A stretch of DNA of 64,000 bases from Pseudomonas fluorescens (GTDB lineage: Bacteria > Pseudomonadota > Gammaproteobacteria > Pseudomonadales > Pseudomonadaceae). The stretch covers positions 366,518 to 430,517 of the forward strand of contig NZ_CABVIR010000005.1 in assembly GCF_902498065.1 (NCBI RefSeq), in the 5' to 3' direction. Position 1 is the first letter of the stretch, and each line of letters starts with the position of its first letter. A program made the translations under genes and the position numbers. This document shows, piece after piece, positions 52,194-60,777 of the stretch. Under the pieces are notes generated by a model. That model saw only the letters and a list, made by a program, of their open reading frames with translations, had not been told where the DNA came from and did not search any database.

Positions 52194-52299
52194 CACGGAG
52201 CGTGCCAGCTTGCCGATTAGCTTTTTAATCAAGCGGTTGCGTGAAGTTGACCGCTGTTGACCCTGCCTGATCGAGAGCGCCTGCGTCTAATATCGCGAC
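52194..52299 (-). promoter_or_regulatory. Probable sigma54 control region of qhpA
   Basis: On the - strand a perfect -24 box TGGCACG (52202-52208) with a weak -12 (GTGTA, GG-N10-GT instead of GC). GTCGCGAT lies at 52292-52299, 83 bases upstream of the -24 box, the same element and spacing as at the aldehyde dehydrogenase gene. Confidence 0.5.
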
Positions 52300-52435
52300 A
52301 GTTGTTGCAGTCTGAGACAAGCATAGATGCCTCCGGCCAAACATGACTCACCGAGCCTGCCGAACCGGGTCAGCACTCAAGTTCCCCCCCGGCCCGTCGA
52401 TAACCTGCGTACACAAACGTTAAGGGAATGACGAC

Positions 52436-53164
52436 ATGGCAATTTCTTTAAACTCTGCCTTGATACAGCCATCGGCCGCTCAGCTCAGCCAGTCCAGCCA
52501 ACCACTGACAGCGAAAACGCTGAGTGAAGAGCAGCAGAAAACGACGGTAAACATCAATCCGGCGGCGATTTATCATCCAGGCGATGAAGCGCCTGCCACC
52601 AGTCCGACCGTCGAATCGATCGAGACCTGGATCGGCCGATCCCGCTCACCTGACTTCCCTCAGGTTGCCGAACGGCACCAAAACGCCCATCAATCGCTGA
52701 AATCCTCTTTTGAAGAGTTCCAGTCTGCGCTGGCCCACGCCTATCCGGATCTCGCCGACAAAAAATTTGGCTTCACCATTCAAGCGGATGGAAGCCTCAA
52801 GGCCCTCAACACTTCAGGCGCGCTTAGTTCTTCCGATATGAATCGGCTGAACAATTTGCTGAATGCCTCCAGTTCGCTCAAATCGGCAGCGAGCAGTTAC
52901 CGCGACGCCTCCATCGAGCTGGTGGCCGCCGACTCCGTATGGGGGGGCAGCTACATGGGCGGGTACAACCTGAACAAGGAGAACTTCGCCAACACCATCG
53001 ATCTGGGTGCCCTGTTCTTGAAGAAAGGCTCGACGCCAAACGCTGAAACCCTGAACGGCTTCTTCTCTTCTCAGTTGTGGAGCAAAGGCGAACGGATGAC
53101 GCAAGAGATGGAAGTGCAGATGCTGACCGAGCGCAACGCCAAGAAGATCGACGAAACAGTCTGA
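52436..53164 (+). CDS. Unrecognised 242-residue protein
   Basis: Ser/Ala/Gln-rich and without signal peptide or membrane helix. The N-terminal 70 residues look disordered (SAAQLSQSSQPLTAKTLSEE); a helical middle follows (HQSLKSSFEEFQSALAHAYP, MNRLNNLLNASSSLKSAASS), then GGSYMGGYNLNKENF. The composition, lower GC than its neighbours and disordered start recall secreted or effector-like proteins, but no family is recognised. AAGGGA lies 8 bases upstream. It is divergent from qhpA and upstream of the aldehyde dehydrogenase gene. The roughly 350 bases to its left hold the qhpA control region. Confidence 0.75.
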   Translation: MAISLNSALIQPSAAQLSQSSQPLTAKTLSEEQQKTTVNINPAAIYHPGDEAPATSPTVESIETWIGRSRSPDFPQVAERHQNAHQSLKSSFEEFQSALAHAYPDLADKKFGFTIQADGSLKALNTSGALSSSDMNRLNNLLNASSSLKSAASSYRDASIELVAADSVWGGSYMGGYNLNKENFANTIDLGALFLKKGSTPNAETLNGFFSSQLWSKGERMTQEMEVQMLTERNAKKIDETV

Positions 53165-53252
53165 TTGCAGACAGCTCAGCGTATCGCCCGAATCAGCCCG
53201 GGCCTCTTCTTCGGCCTGGGCTGAAAAAACCGTCTCTGGAATCTCAGGCACC

Positions 53253-53358
53253 GTCGCGATTTGCGACAACGTGGCAGAACCGGGCGGCCGCGGATTTGAT
53301 CCCGCGCCCGCCGCCAAAGGGCTATCAGGCCCTTGCGGACAGTTGGCACAGCCATTGC
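53253..53358 (+). promoter_or_regulatory. Sigma54 promoter and activator site of the aldehyde dehydrogenase gene
   Basis: TGGCACA-GCCA-TTGC at 53344-53358 is a near-consensus -24/-12 promoter (GG-N10-GC). An inverted repeat GTCGC-GATTT-GCGAC at 53253-53267 lies 83 bases upstream (measured from GTCGCGAT), a normal enhancer distance. Confidence 0.82.
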
Positions 53359-53395
53359 GAAAGCCTCGTTCTCACGAACAACAAGAGGCCTCGCC

Positions 53396-54886
53396 ATGAC
53401 GCTCCCTTACCTGCTTCCCGCCACCTCGGCGTTCATCCAGCGCGCCCCGCGCATGCTTATCGGCGGCGACTGGGTCGAGGCTGCCGACGGCCAGACCATG
53501 CCCCTGCACAACCCGGCCACCGGTGAAGTGCTGTGTGTGGTGCCGCGGGCCACGCCCGAAGACGTTGACCGTGCGGTGCTCGCGGCGCGTCAGGCGTTCG
53601 ATGATTCCGCCTGGACCCGCACCCGCCCCCGCGAGCGGCAGAACCTGCTGTGGAAACTCGCCGACCTGATGGCGCGCGACGCCGAACTGCTGGCGCAACT
53701 GGAATGCCTGAACAACGGTAAAAGCGCGGCGGTGGCCCAGGTGATGGACGTGCAGCTGTCGATCGACTTCCTGCGCTACATGGCCGGTTGGGCGACCAAA
53801 ATCGAAGGCTCCAGCGTGGAAGTGTCGTTGCCGCTGATGCCAAACGATCAGTTCCACAGTTTCATTCGTCGCGAAGCGGTGGGCGTGGTCGGCGCCATCG
53901 TCGCCTGGAACTTCCCGCTGCTGCTGGCCTGCTGGAAACTCGGCCCGGCCCTGGCCACCGGTTGCACCGTGGTGCTCAAACCCGCCGATGAAACCCCGCT
54001 GACCGCCTTGAAACTCGCCGAACTGGTGCTTGAAGCCGGTTACCCCGAGGGCGTGTTCAACGTGGTCACCGGCACCGGCATCACCGCCGGTTCGGCGCTG
54101 ACCCACAACCCGCTGGTGGACAAGCTGACCTTCACCGGCTCCACCGCCGTCGGCAAGCAGATCGGCAAGATCGCCATGGACTCCATGACCCGCGTCACCC
54201 TGGAGCTGGGCGGAAAATCGCCGACCATCGTCATGGCCGACGCCGACCTGAAGACCGCCGCAGCAGGCGCTGCCAGTGCGATTTTCTTCAATCAGGGTCA
54301 GGTCTGTTGTGCCGGCTCGCGGCTGTATGTGCAGCGCAAGCATTTCGACAATGTGGTGGCGGACATCGCCGACATTGCCAACGCCATGAAGCTCGGTAAC
54401 GGGCTGGACACGAGCGTGGAGATGGGGCCACTGATCTCGGCGCGTCAGCAGGAGCGCGTATACGGGTACATCGAAAAGGGCCGGGAAAGTGGCGCGACCA
54501 TCGCGTGCGGCGGTGAGCAATTCGGGCCGGGATTTTTCGTCAAACCGACGGTGATCGTCGATGTCGATCAGAAGCATTCGCTGGTGCAGGAGGAGATCTT
54601 CGGGCCTGTGCTGGTCGCCATTCCGTTCGACGATGAGGCCGATGCGTTGCGCATGGCCAATGACAGTCCCTACGGGCTTGGCGCGAGCATCTGGTCGAAT
54701 GACCTGGCGGCGGTGCACCGGATGATTCCGCGGATCAAGTCGGGTTCGGTGTGGGTCAATTGCCACAGTGCGCTTGATCCGGCGTTGCCGTTTGGCGGGT
54801 ACAAGATGTCGGGGGTTGGGCGCGAGATGGGGTATGCGGCGATCGAGCATTACACGGAGTTGAAGTCGGTGTTGATCAAGTTGTAG
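53396..54886 (+). CDS. Aldehyde dehydrogenase (phenylacetaldehyde dehydrogenase-like)
   Basis: 496-residue NAD(P)-dependent aldehyde dehydrogenase. VTLELGGKSPTIV carries the general-base Glu, FFNQGQVCCAGSRLYV the catalytic Cys, and GAIVAWNFPLLLACWKLGPA the Asn of the substrate site. It probably oxidises the aldehyde released by amine dehydrogenase to the acid; resemblance to FeaB/PeaE-type enzymes suggests aromatic or long-chain aldehydes. The ATG at 53396 has AGAGG 6 bases upstream. Its sigma54 promoter ties it to the regulator at 58,678. Confidence 0.92.
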   Translation: MTLPYLLPATSAFIQRAPRMLIGGDWVEAADGQTMPLHNPATGEVLCVVPRATPEDVDRAVLAARQAFDDSAWTRTRPRERQNLLWKLADLMARDAELLAQLECLNNGKSAAVAQVMDVQLSIDFLRYMAGWATKIEGSSVEVSLPLMPNDQFHSFIRREAVGVVGAIVAWNFPLLLACWKLGPALATGCTVVLKPADETPLTALKLAELVLEAGYPEGVFNVVTGTGITAGSALTHNPLVDKLTFTGSTAVGKQIGKIAMDSMTRVTLELGGKSPTIVMADADLKTAAAGAASAIFFNQGQVCCAGSRLYVQRKHFDNVVADIADIANAMKLGNGLDTSVEMGPLISARQQERVYGYIEKGRESGATIACGGEQFGPGFFVKPTVIVDVDQKHSLVQEEIFGPVLVAIPFDDEADALRMANDSPYGLGASIWSNDLAAVHRMIPRIKSGSVWVNCHSALDPALPFGGYKMSGVGREMGYAAIEHYTELKSVLIKL

Positions 54887-54908
54887 TAGCGGCGCCCTCT
54901 CGGGCGTC

Positions 54909-54982
54909 ATCGCGGGCAAGCCCGCTCCCACAGGGGATTGTGGTTTACACAAAACTACTGTGGGAGCGAGCCTGCTCGCGAA
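54909..54982. repeat. REP pair between convergent genes
   Basis: ATCGCGGGCAAGCCCGCTCC at 54909 and inverted GGGAGCGAGCCTGCTCGCGA ending about 54980, between the aldehyde dehydrogenase and qhpG. Confidence 0.9.
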
Positions 54983-55006
54983 GTGGCCAGGCCAGTCAAC
55001 ATAAAT

Positions 55007-56296
55007 TCAAGGTTTGAACCCCTGAGCCAACAGCCAACTCCTGACCAGCCTGCCCTGCTCCACCGTCAACCCCGCCAACGCCTGCCCGGCGGATTCGGTC
55101 TGTAGCCGCCGCACCAGCGGCGCCAGCTCAACCCCCTGCACATGCCAGATCCCCAACGGCTGATCTGCCGTGATCACCACCTCAGCCTCATCCACAAAAC
55201 CATCCTTTAACACCGGCGCTCGCTCGATTATCAACGAAGAAAAATCCGCCTCGGCGTGCGCCACCTCGGCATCCGGCCACTGCCGCCGCGCCTGCCAGAA
55301 TGGCTGATCCAGCCAACGCTGCTCATCGGCATAAAAATCCCGCCCGATCCGCGCAAAACGCAAAAACAACTGCTCTATCCGCTGCTGATGAAAGCGCTGC
55401 GCCAGCGCTGCTCGCTCAGGTTTTCGCAGCAACGTGTTGATCACCGTCGGCGCTTGCAACGCCGAGGACAAGGACTGAAAAATCCCGTTGCCTGACAGCG
55501 GGTCGACCGCCATCGCCGCATCGCCGACCCGAATCCAGTTTTCACCACACACCTGCGGGTTAAGAATCGCGGTGCTGCTGCGCGCATGCAGTTGCAGGTC
55601 GATTTCAGGTTCGTTCGCAAAAAACGCCCGTGCCAGCGTCGAGCCCTGGCGCCGCTGGCGACAGTAATCCAGCAATTGCGCCTTGCCCGGCAGCGCAGCG
55701 CTGGCGACGTCCACCGTCCACTGCCAATAACACTGACCGTCCGCCCGTCGCGCCATCCACGCCCAGCCGTCCGCAAGGCTTTCCACGGCACTGGCGGTGT
55801 CACCCGGCGCACCTTGCCAGCGATTGAGCAGGCTGACCGTCTCTGGCCCGCGCAGCCCCTTGCCGAGCGCCGGCGCCTGGCGTCCGCGCGCCTCGACGAG
55901 GAAGTCCGCGAGCAACGCTTCATGCCCCTCAATCTCGACCCGATGCCCCGTCGCCGAGGTCTGTACCGTCAGCACCCGGCCTTCAATCAACTCGACGCCC
56001 GCCAGGCGCAGGTCCTCGCGCAGACCTCGATCAAAGCTCGGCCGATCGAGTAGAAATTCGATGTTTTGCGCGTGTTGCTGACCGTTCCACGACACCTGCC
56101 GCTGCGACGGCAATGCCGCATCCGCCAGCGCCTGATGCAGACCGGCACCGCGCAAGGCCTCCAGCACCCGGATGGAAACGCCTTCCAGCGCCGCAAACCG
56201 CCGCCACTCGCTGACCAGCGTCACGGCGTAACCGAGCCGGCGCAAACCCAAGGCCACCGCAGCCCCCGCCGGCCCAGCGCCAAGAATCAGAATCAT
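55007..56296 (-). CDS. qhpG: FAD-dependent tryptophan-hydroxylating maturase QhpG
   Basis: 429-residue flavoprotein monooxygenase. Rossmann motif ILGAGPAGAAVALGL at the start; the FAD-ribityl motif RVGDAAMAVDPLSGNGIF. In related systems this enzyme dihydroxylates the gamma-subunit tryptophan on the way to the CTQ quinone. It overlaps the end of qhpE by ATGA, so the two are translated together. Last gene of the regulator-qhpF-E-G operon. Confidence 0.9.
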   Translation of the reverse strand: MILILGAGPAGAAVALGLRRLGYAVTLVSEWRRFAALEGVSIRVLEALRGAGLHQALADAALPSQRQVSWNGQQHAQNIEFLLDRPSFDRGLREDLRLAGVELIEGRVLTVQTSATGHRVEIEGHEALLADFLVEARGRQAPALGKGLRGPETVSLLNRWQGAPGDTASAVESLADGWAWMARRADGQCYWQWTVDVASAALPGKAQLLDYCRQRRQGSTLARAFFANEPEIDLQLHARSSTAILNPQVCGENWIRVGDAAMAVDPLSGNGIFQSLSSALQAPTVINTLLRKPERAALAQRFHQQRIEQLFLRFARIGRDFYADEQRWLDQPFWQARRQWPDAEVAHAEADFSSLIIERAPVLKDGFVDEAEVVITADQPLGIWHVQGVELAPLVRRLQTESAGQALAGLTVEQGRLVRSWLLAQGFKP

Positions 56297-56970
56297 GCGC
56301 CGAAACGCCGTTCAGGCCCGCGATAACGCGCGTTTTCCCGCAGCCAGTCAATGACCTGCTCGTTGCTCGCCTCGGGATGTGCAACCAGGAAACCGGCGAT
56401 GTGCCCGCTCAACGCCGCACAGCCCAGGCTGGCGCCGGACTGCCCCGGATAGGTCCCGTGCACGCACGCCGCGAAATCCGCCTGCGCGCTGTTGAGCCAT
56501 GACCATTCCTGTTCGGCGCAACGGGCATCGCCGGTCACCCGCAGCACCTGTGGATAGTTCGCCGGGAACACACCCTCGCCCTGCGCCGGGCTGGATGCAC
56601 ACAGCAAAATGCCCCGCGCCACTGCCGCTGCGCACGCCTCGCGCAACAGGCTGCGATCCTGTCGCAACCCGAGGCTCAGATTGATCAGCCGCACGTCCTG
56701 CGCCACCAGCCAGTCAATCGCCGAGGCAATCTGCAAGGCGCTGGTGACGCCACGCTGATCGAACACCTGAGCCACGCAGAACACCGCCGAAGGGGCCCGA
56801 TGACTGATGGCTTCGATCACCGCGCTGCCATGACCGAGCGGGTCGTCGCGCAAGTCACTTTCGGCCAGACCGTCCGACAGCAACGAGAACCCTCGTCCGG
56901 CGATCACCTGCACCCGCTGCGCCGCCGAATGGCCGCTGTCCACCACACCGATTCGCAGTTCAGACTTCAT
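56293..56970 (-). CDS. qhpE: Subtilisin-like leader protease QhpE
   Basis: 225-residue cytoplasmic subtilase: Asp in GVVDSGHS, His in DPLGHGSAVIE, Ser in YPGQSGASLGCAAL. It is short, without signal or propeptide, as known for QhpE, which clips the 28-residue leader from the crosslinked gamma subunit. The start at 56970 overlaps the end of qhpF by 11 bases. The longer frame to 57078 would intrude on qhpF. Confidence 0.9.
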   Translation of the reverse strand: MKSELRIGVVDSGHSAAQRVQVIAGRGFSLLSDGLAESDLRDDPLGHGSAVIEAISHRAPSAVFCVAQVFDQRGVTSALQIASAIDWLVAQDVRLINLSLGLRQDRSLLREACAAAVARGILLCASSPAQGEGVFPANYPQVLRVTGDARCAEQEWSWLNSAQADFAACVHGTYPGQSGASLGCAALSGHIAGFLVAHPEASNEQVIDWLRENARYRGPERRFGA

Positions 56971-58681
56971 GCAGCACCGTTTTCGACGTGAGCACGCCGT
57001 CGAGCAATTCAAAGCGCAGGTCGGCATCGGCCAGGGTCGAAGGGCGATGACTGATGAGGATACGCGTGCGCCCGGCAAACAGTCGGTCGATGGCCTCGAT
57101 CACTTCGCGTTCGGTGGCTTCATCCACTGCCGACGTGGCTTCGTCGAGCACCAGAATCAGCGGATCCTGCAACAGCGCCCGGGCGATGGCGATGCGCTGT
57201 TTCTGCCCGCCGGACAACTGCTGCCCGCGTTCGCCCAACGGACTGTCGAGGCCTTCGGGCAATGAGGCGATCAGGCTGTCGAGTTGTGCCAGGCACGCTA
57301 CTTCGGCAATCGCTTCACGACTGGCGTCGGGCACGGCGTAGGCCAGGTTGTCGGCCAGGCTGCCGCGAAACAGCACGATGTCCTGACTGACCACGGCGAT
57401 CCGCCGGCGCAACTGGAACAGGTCCAGTTCCCGCAGGTCGACCTCGCCCAGCAACACCCGCCCGGACTGTGGGTCGTGATGGCGTTGCAGCAAATCGATC
57501 AGCGTCGATTTGCCGACCCCGGAGCCGCCGCTCAGGGCGACTTTCAAACCGTAGGGAATCCGCGCGTCGATGCCGCGCAAAGTGCTCGGCCGACCGGGAT
57601 GGCTGAAGTGCACGTCGTCGAAACGCAGTTCACCGGAAATTGGCATAGGCTTGGGTTCAACGGGGGTCAGCACCGTCGGCTCCTCACCGCGCAATTCCAT
57701 GACGCGCCCGAGGCTGACGGTCATCCGCTGAATAGCGACATAGAGCCCGAGCAAGCTTTGAACCGGCCCGACCGCCATCCCCAGATAGGTGGAAAACGCG
57801 ATCAGCGCACCCAGTTGCCAGGTCCCTTGCACCACCCAATAACCGCCAATCAAAAAAGCACAGGCACGGGACAGAGAAGTCAGCGTCCCCGGCACGGCCT
57901 GAGTGAAAAACTCGGTGACTTGCAGGCGCAGCAGCTGACTCATGTAGCCTTGCCCCAATGCCTCCAGGCGCCGTGATTCACGCTGCTGCTGACCGGCGGA
58001 CTGGATGAATTTCATCACCGGCAGGGTCTCGACCATGAACGACGACATGTCCGCCGAACGCTCGCGCAACTGACGCACATCGCGCTCGACCTTGCGGCGC
58101 ATCCAGCGCAGCCAGAGCACGTCGAGGGGAATCAGCACCAGCGCCAGCAACGAGAGTTGCCACGACAAGGTCAGCAACATCGCCACCGCGACCACCAGGC
58201 CGATCACGCTCGATACCGCCGAAAACAACGAGTCCACGGCGAAGCGCTGGATCTCCGCGACGTCGCCATCGAGGCGCGACATCAGATCGCCGATGCGCCG
58301 TTGCCCGTAGAAGCTCGGCGACAGGGTTTGCAAATGCCGATAGAGGTCGTCGCGCAGCGAAAACAGAATCCGCCCGGAGAGTCGCGTGTGCAGGTAACGA
58401 TTGATCCCCGAGAGCGCCGTGCCAAGCAGCCCGGCGATGATCATCAGGCCGGCGATCAGCACCAGCATGGGGAAGTTGCGGGCCAGCAAGCCATCGTCGA
58501 TCAGCAGCTTGGTCAACCACGGCTGCACCAGCACCAACGACGAGGCGCAGACCGACAAACCAAGCAGCCCGGCAATCGCCAGACGATGCGGACGCACAAA
58601 GCTGTAGAGCCAGCGCAACGCCGCTTGCAGCGCTTCTGGGTTTTGACTCTCGATCAGCCGAACGATCAAGCGCTGCATCAC
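56960..58681 (-). CDS. qhpF: ABC exporter QhpF
   Basis: 573-residue fused membrane/ATPase half-transporter. Membrane spans in the N-terminal half (IAGLLGLSVCASSLVLV, MLVLIAGLMIIAGLLG, VIGLVVAVAMLLTLSW); Walker A SGGSGVGKSTLIDLL, signature LSGGQKQRIAIARA, Walker B LILVLDEATSAVDE. It is expected to export the matured gamma subunit to the periplasm, since QhpC has no Sec or Tat signal. It overlaps the regulator gene by ATGA. Confidence 0.9.
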   Translation of the reverse strand: MMQRLIVRLIESQNPEALQAALRWLYSFVRPHRLAIAGLLGLSVCASSLVLVQPWLTKLLIDDGLLARNFPMLVLIAGLMIIAGLLGTALSGINRYLHTRLSGRILFSLRDDLYRHLQTLSPSFYGQRRIGDLMSRLDGDVAEIQRFAVDSLFSAVSSVIGLVVAVAMLLTLSWQLSLLALVLIPLDVLWLRWMRRKVERDVRQLRERSADMSSFMVETLPVMKFIQSAGQQQRESRRLEALGQGYMSQLLRLQVTEFFTQAVPGTLTSLSRACAFLIGGYWVVQGTWQLGALIAFSTYLGMAVGPVQSLLGLYVAIQRMTVSLGRVMELRGEEPTVLTPVEPKPMPISGELRFDDVHFSHPGRPSTLRGIDARIPYGLKVALSGGSGVGKSTLIDLLQRHHDPQSGRVLLGEVDLRELDLFQLRRRIAVVSQDIVLFRGSLADNLAYAVPDASREAIAEVACLAQLDSLIASLPEGLDSPLGERGQQLSGGQKQRIAIARALLQDPLILVLDEATSAVDEATEREVIEAIDRLFAGRTRILISHRPSTLADADLRFELLDGVLTSKTVLHEV

Positions 58682-60582
58682 GTACGCAACTGTTTGAGCT
58701 TGCGGTACAAGGTTGCGCGGCTGATGCCCAAGGCATCGGCGGCGGCCGAGACGTTGCCCTGATGGCTGTCCAGCGACTGGCGAATCAACTCCAGTTCGTT
58801 TTCGCGAATACTGCCCGACGGGGGGCGTTCGCTGGCGTTCAGTTCGTCGAGCATGCTGTCGGGCAAGTGGTCCAGGGTGAGTACGGTGTCCCCCGGTTCG
58901 CGCATGGCCAGCGCAGTGCGCAAGACCATTTCCAGTTGGCGGATGTTGCCCGGCCAGTGATAGCCCGCGAGCAGGCGATTCAGATCGTCATGCAGGACCA
59001 TGCCCGGTGCGTCGAGTCTGGTCAGCACACGACCGACCAAAGCGCTGAAATCGTCGCGTTCGCGCAGAGCCGGCAGCATTACGCTGATGCCGTTGACCCG
59101 GTAGAACAGGTCTTCACGGAAGTGTTTCTCTTCGACCAGGCGTTTGAGGTCGCGGTGGGTGGCGCAGATCAGGGCGACGTCGATGTCCTGTTCTTCACCG
59201 GCGCCCAAAGGCGCGACTTTACGGTCCTGCAAGACGCGCAGCAGACGCGCCTGCAAGGCTAGCGGCATGTCGCCGATTTCGTCGAGAAACAGCGTGCCGC
59301 CGTGGGCCTGTTGCAAACGACCAACCATGCCGCCGCGCCGCGAGCCGGTGAACGCGCCTTCACGGTAGCCGAACAGTTCGGACTCGATCAGGCCTTCGGG
59401 AATCGCCGCGCAGTTCACCGCGACAAAGGGTTTGTCGCAGCGGCTGCCGGCCATGTGCAAGGCACGGGCAATAACTTCCTTGCCGGTGCCGGTTTCGCCG
59501 AGCAGCAACACCGGCAACTCATTGGCCAGCCCTTGACGGGCCATGCGCAAGGCCCGGGCATAGCGGACATTGCTGCCGGCCAGGGCGTCGAGATCGGGTT
59601 GCGGTTTAGCGGTTTTGGCGGTGCTGCGCGGCGGCGTGCTGACGTTGATCGACCGCTGCGGCGCGCGCAGGGTTTTGTAGAAGAACTCGCCTTTGGCGGT
59701 CTGCAAACTGCCGATGCCGCCCTGATGCAGACGCGACAACAGTTGCAGGCCGTCGACGCCGAGAAACTCTTCGCAACGACGACCGACCAGTGCCGAGCGT
59801 TCGGCGTGGAGCAACTGACATGCCTGGGCGCTGACTGCCAGAATCTGCCCGCCGAGGCTCACCGCCAACAGGCCCTGCCAAGGGGATTCGAGGTATTGCC
59901 GACGGCTGTGGAAGGCCAGGACGATCTGGTCCGGGAAACTGGCGTTGAACACCCGGCTTTCGATCTGACTGACGGCCATGGCCAGCAACGCGGTGCTGTC
60001 GTGAACGCGCCCGAGCGGGCCTTCGCGGGTCAGGTCGAGGACGCCAAGGATATCGCCTTGCGGGCAATAAATCGGCACGGAGGTGCAGGAGAAATCGGTC
60101 AGGCGATCAAGGTAGTGCTCGCCGCAATCGATCATCGTCGGCCGGGCCTCCACCAGTGCGGTGCCCAGCGCGTTGGTGCCGCGAGCGGCTTCGCTCCAGC
60201 AGGCGCCAAGGGTGATGTCTTGCAGGCCGCTGCCCTTGAGACGGTCGGCGCGGCCTTCGACCGCGAGGATGGTGGCATCGGAATTGGCGAGGATGATCAG
60301 GCCTTCCTTGCCCTGACGGTCAGCCAGGTAATCGATCGCTGGCAACGCTGCGTCGATCAACAGGCGATTGTTCGCCAGCAGCACGTCGAGGCTCGCGCTC
60401 GACTCCAGCGCCAGTTCATGTTTGCTGTTGAAATGCACGCCATGGCTGAGGCTGCGCCGCCACGATGCATCGATTTCCGCCCGCAACACCCCATCGGGGA
60501 CTTCGCCCTCGAGGTGGAGTTTTTCCCGGGCCAGCCGGGCTTCACGGTGCAGCTTGGGGGAAGTTGTTTTTATTAGCGTCAT
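58678..60582 (-). CDS. Sigma54-dependent activator of AcoR type, regulator of the qhp locus
   Basis: 634 residues: N-terminal GAF-like sensor (LIILANSDATILAVEGRADR, SCTSVPIYCPQGDILGVLDL), a PAS-like middle (YLESPWQGLLAVSLGGQILAVS), an AAA+ domain with Walker A LLGETGTGKEVIARALH, loop ELFGYREGAFTGS (Ser for the last Ala of GAFTGA) and Walker B GGTLFLDEIGDMP, and a Fis-type HTH (GNVSAAADALGISRATLYRK). ATG 60582 has GGAG 6 bases upstream. It is the first gene of an operon with qhpF-E-G. It probably acts at the sigma54 promoters of the aldehyde dehydrogenase and qhpA genes, sensing an amine or aldehyde. Confidence 0.9.
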   Translation of the reverse strand: MTLIKTTSPKLHREARLAREKLHLEGEVPDGVLRAEIDASWRRSLSHGVHFNSKHELALESSASLDVLLANNRLLIDAALPAIDYLADRQGKEGLIILANSDATILAVEGRADRLKGSGLQDITLGACWSEAARGTNALGTALVEARPTMIDCGEHYLDRLTDFSCTSVPIYCPQGDILGVLDLTREGPLGRVHDSTALLAMAVSQIESRVFNASFPDQIVLAFHSRRQYLESPWQGLLAVSLGGQILAVSAQACQLLHAERSALVGRRCEEFLGVDGLQLLSRLHQGGIGSLQTAKGEFFYKTLRAPQRSINVSTPPRSTAKTAKPQPDLDALAGSNVRYARALRMARQGLANELPVLLLGETGTGKEVIARALHMAGSRCDKPFVAVNCAAIPEGLIESELFGYREGAFTGSRRGGMVGRLQQAHGGTLFLDEIGDMPLALQARLLRVLQDRKVAPLGAGEEQDIDVALICATHRDLKRLVEEKHFREDLFYRVNGISVMLPALRERDDFSALVGRVLTRLDAPGMVLHDDLNRLLAGYHWPGNIRQLEMVLRTALAMREPGDTVLTLDHLPDSMLDELNASERPPSGSIRENELELIRQSLDSHQGNVSAAADALGISRATLYRKLKQLRT

Positions 60583-60625
60583 CAAGCGCTCCGGATCGGT
60601 CCGCCCTGCGCTTTTTTAAGTTCAG

Positions 60626-60660
60626 CGCCCTGCCGCAATCTTTACGTTAACGTCAGGGCG
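60626..60660. promoter_or_regulatory. Nested palindrome upstream of the activator gene
   Basis: CGCCCTG ... CAGGGCG encloses a second perfect palindrome ACGTTAACGT (60644-60653). It lies 44-78 bases before the activator start, so it may be an operator. It could also be the end of an unseen transcript. Between here and 60,777 nothing else stands out. Confidence 0.4.
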
Positions 60661-60777
60661 ATGGCAAGTGCCTTACGGCATTTGGATTTCATCGGGACGA
60701 GCGCGTTATCGTTCGTGCGCGAAAGCTGCCGGCACTTGCTCAGTATTCGTGAACCTGTGCCGGGAAGCCCTGATCAC

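Noticed and set aside
52188..52208. TGGCACG followed by TTGCT as a standard sigma54 promoter for qhpA
   Set aside because: The GG-to-GC distance is 15 bases instead of 10, so TTGC cannot be the -12. Only the weaker GTGTA at the right spacing was kept.
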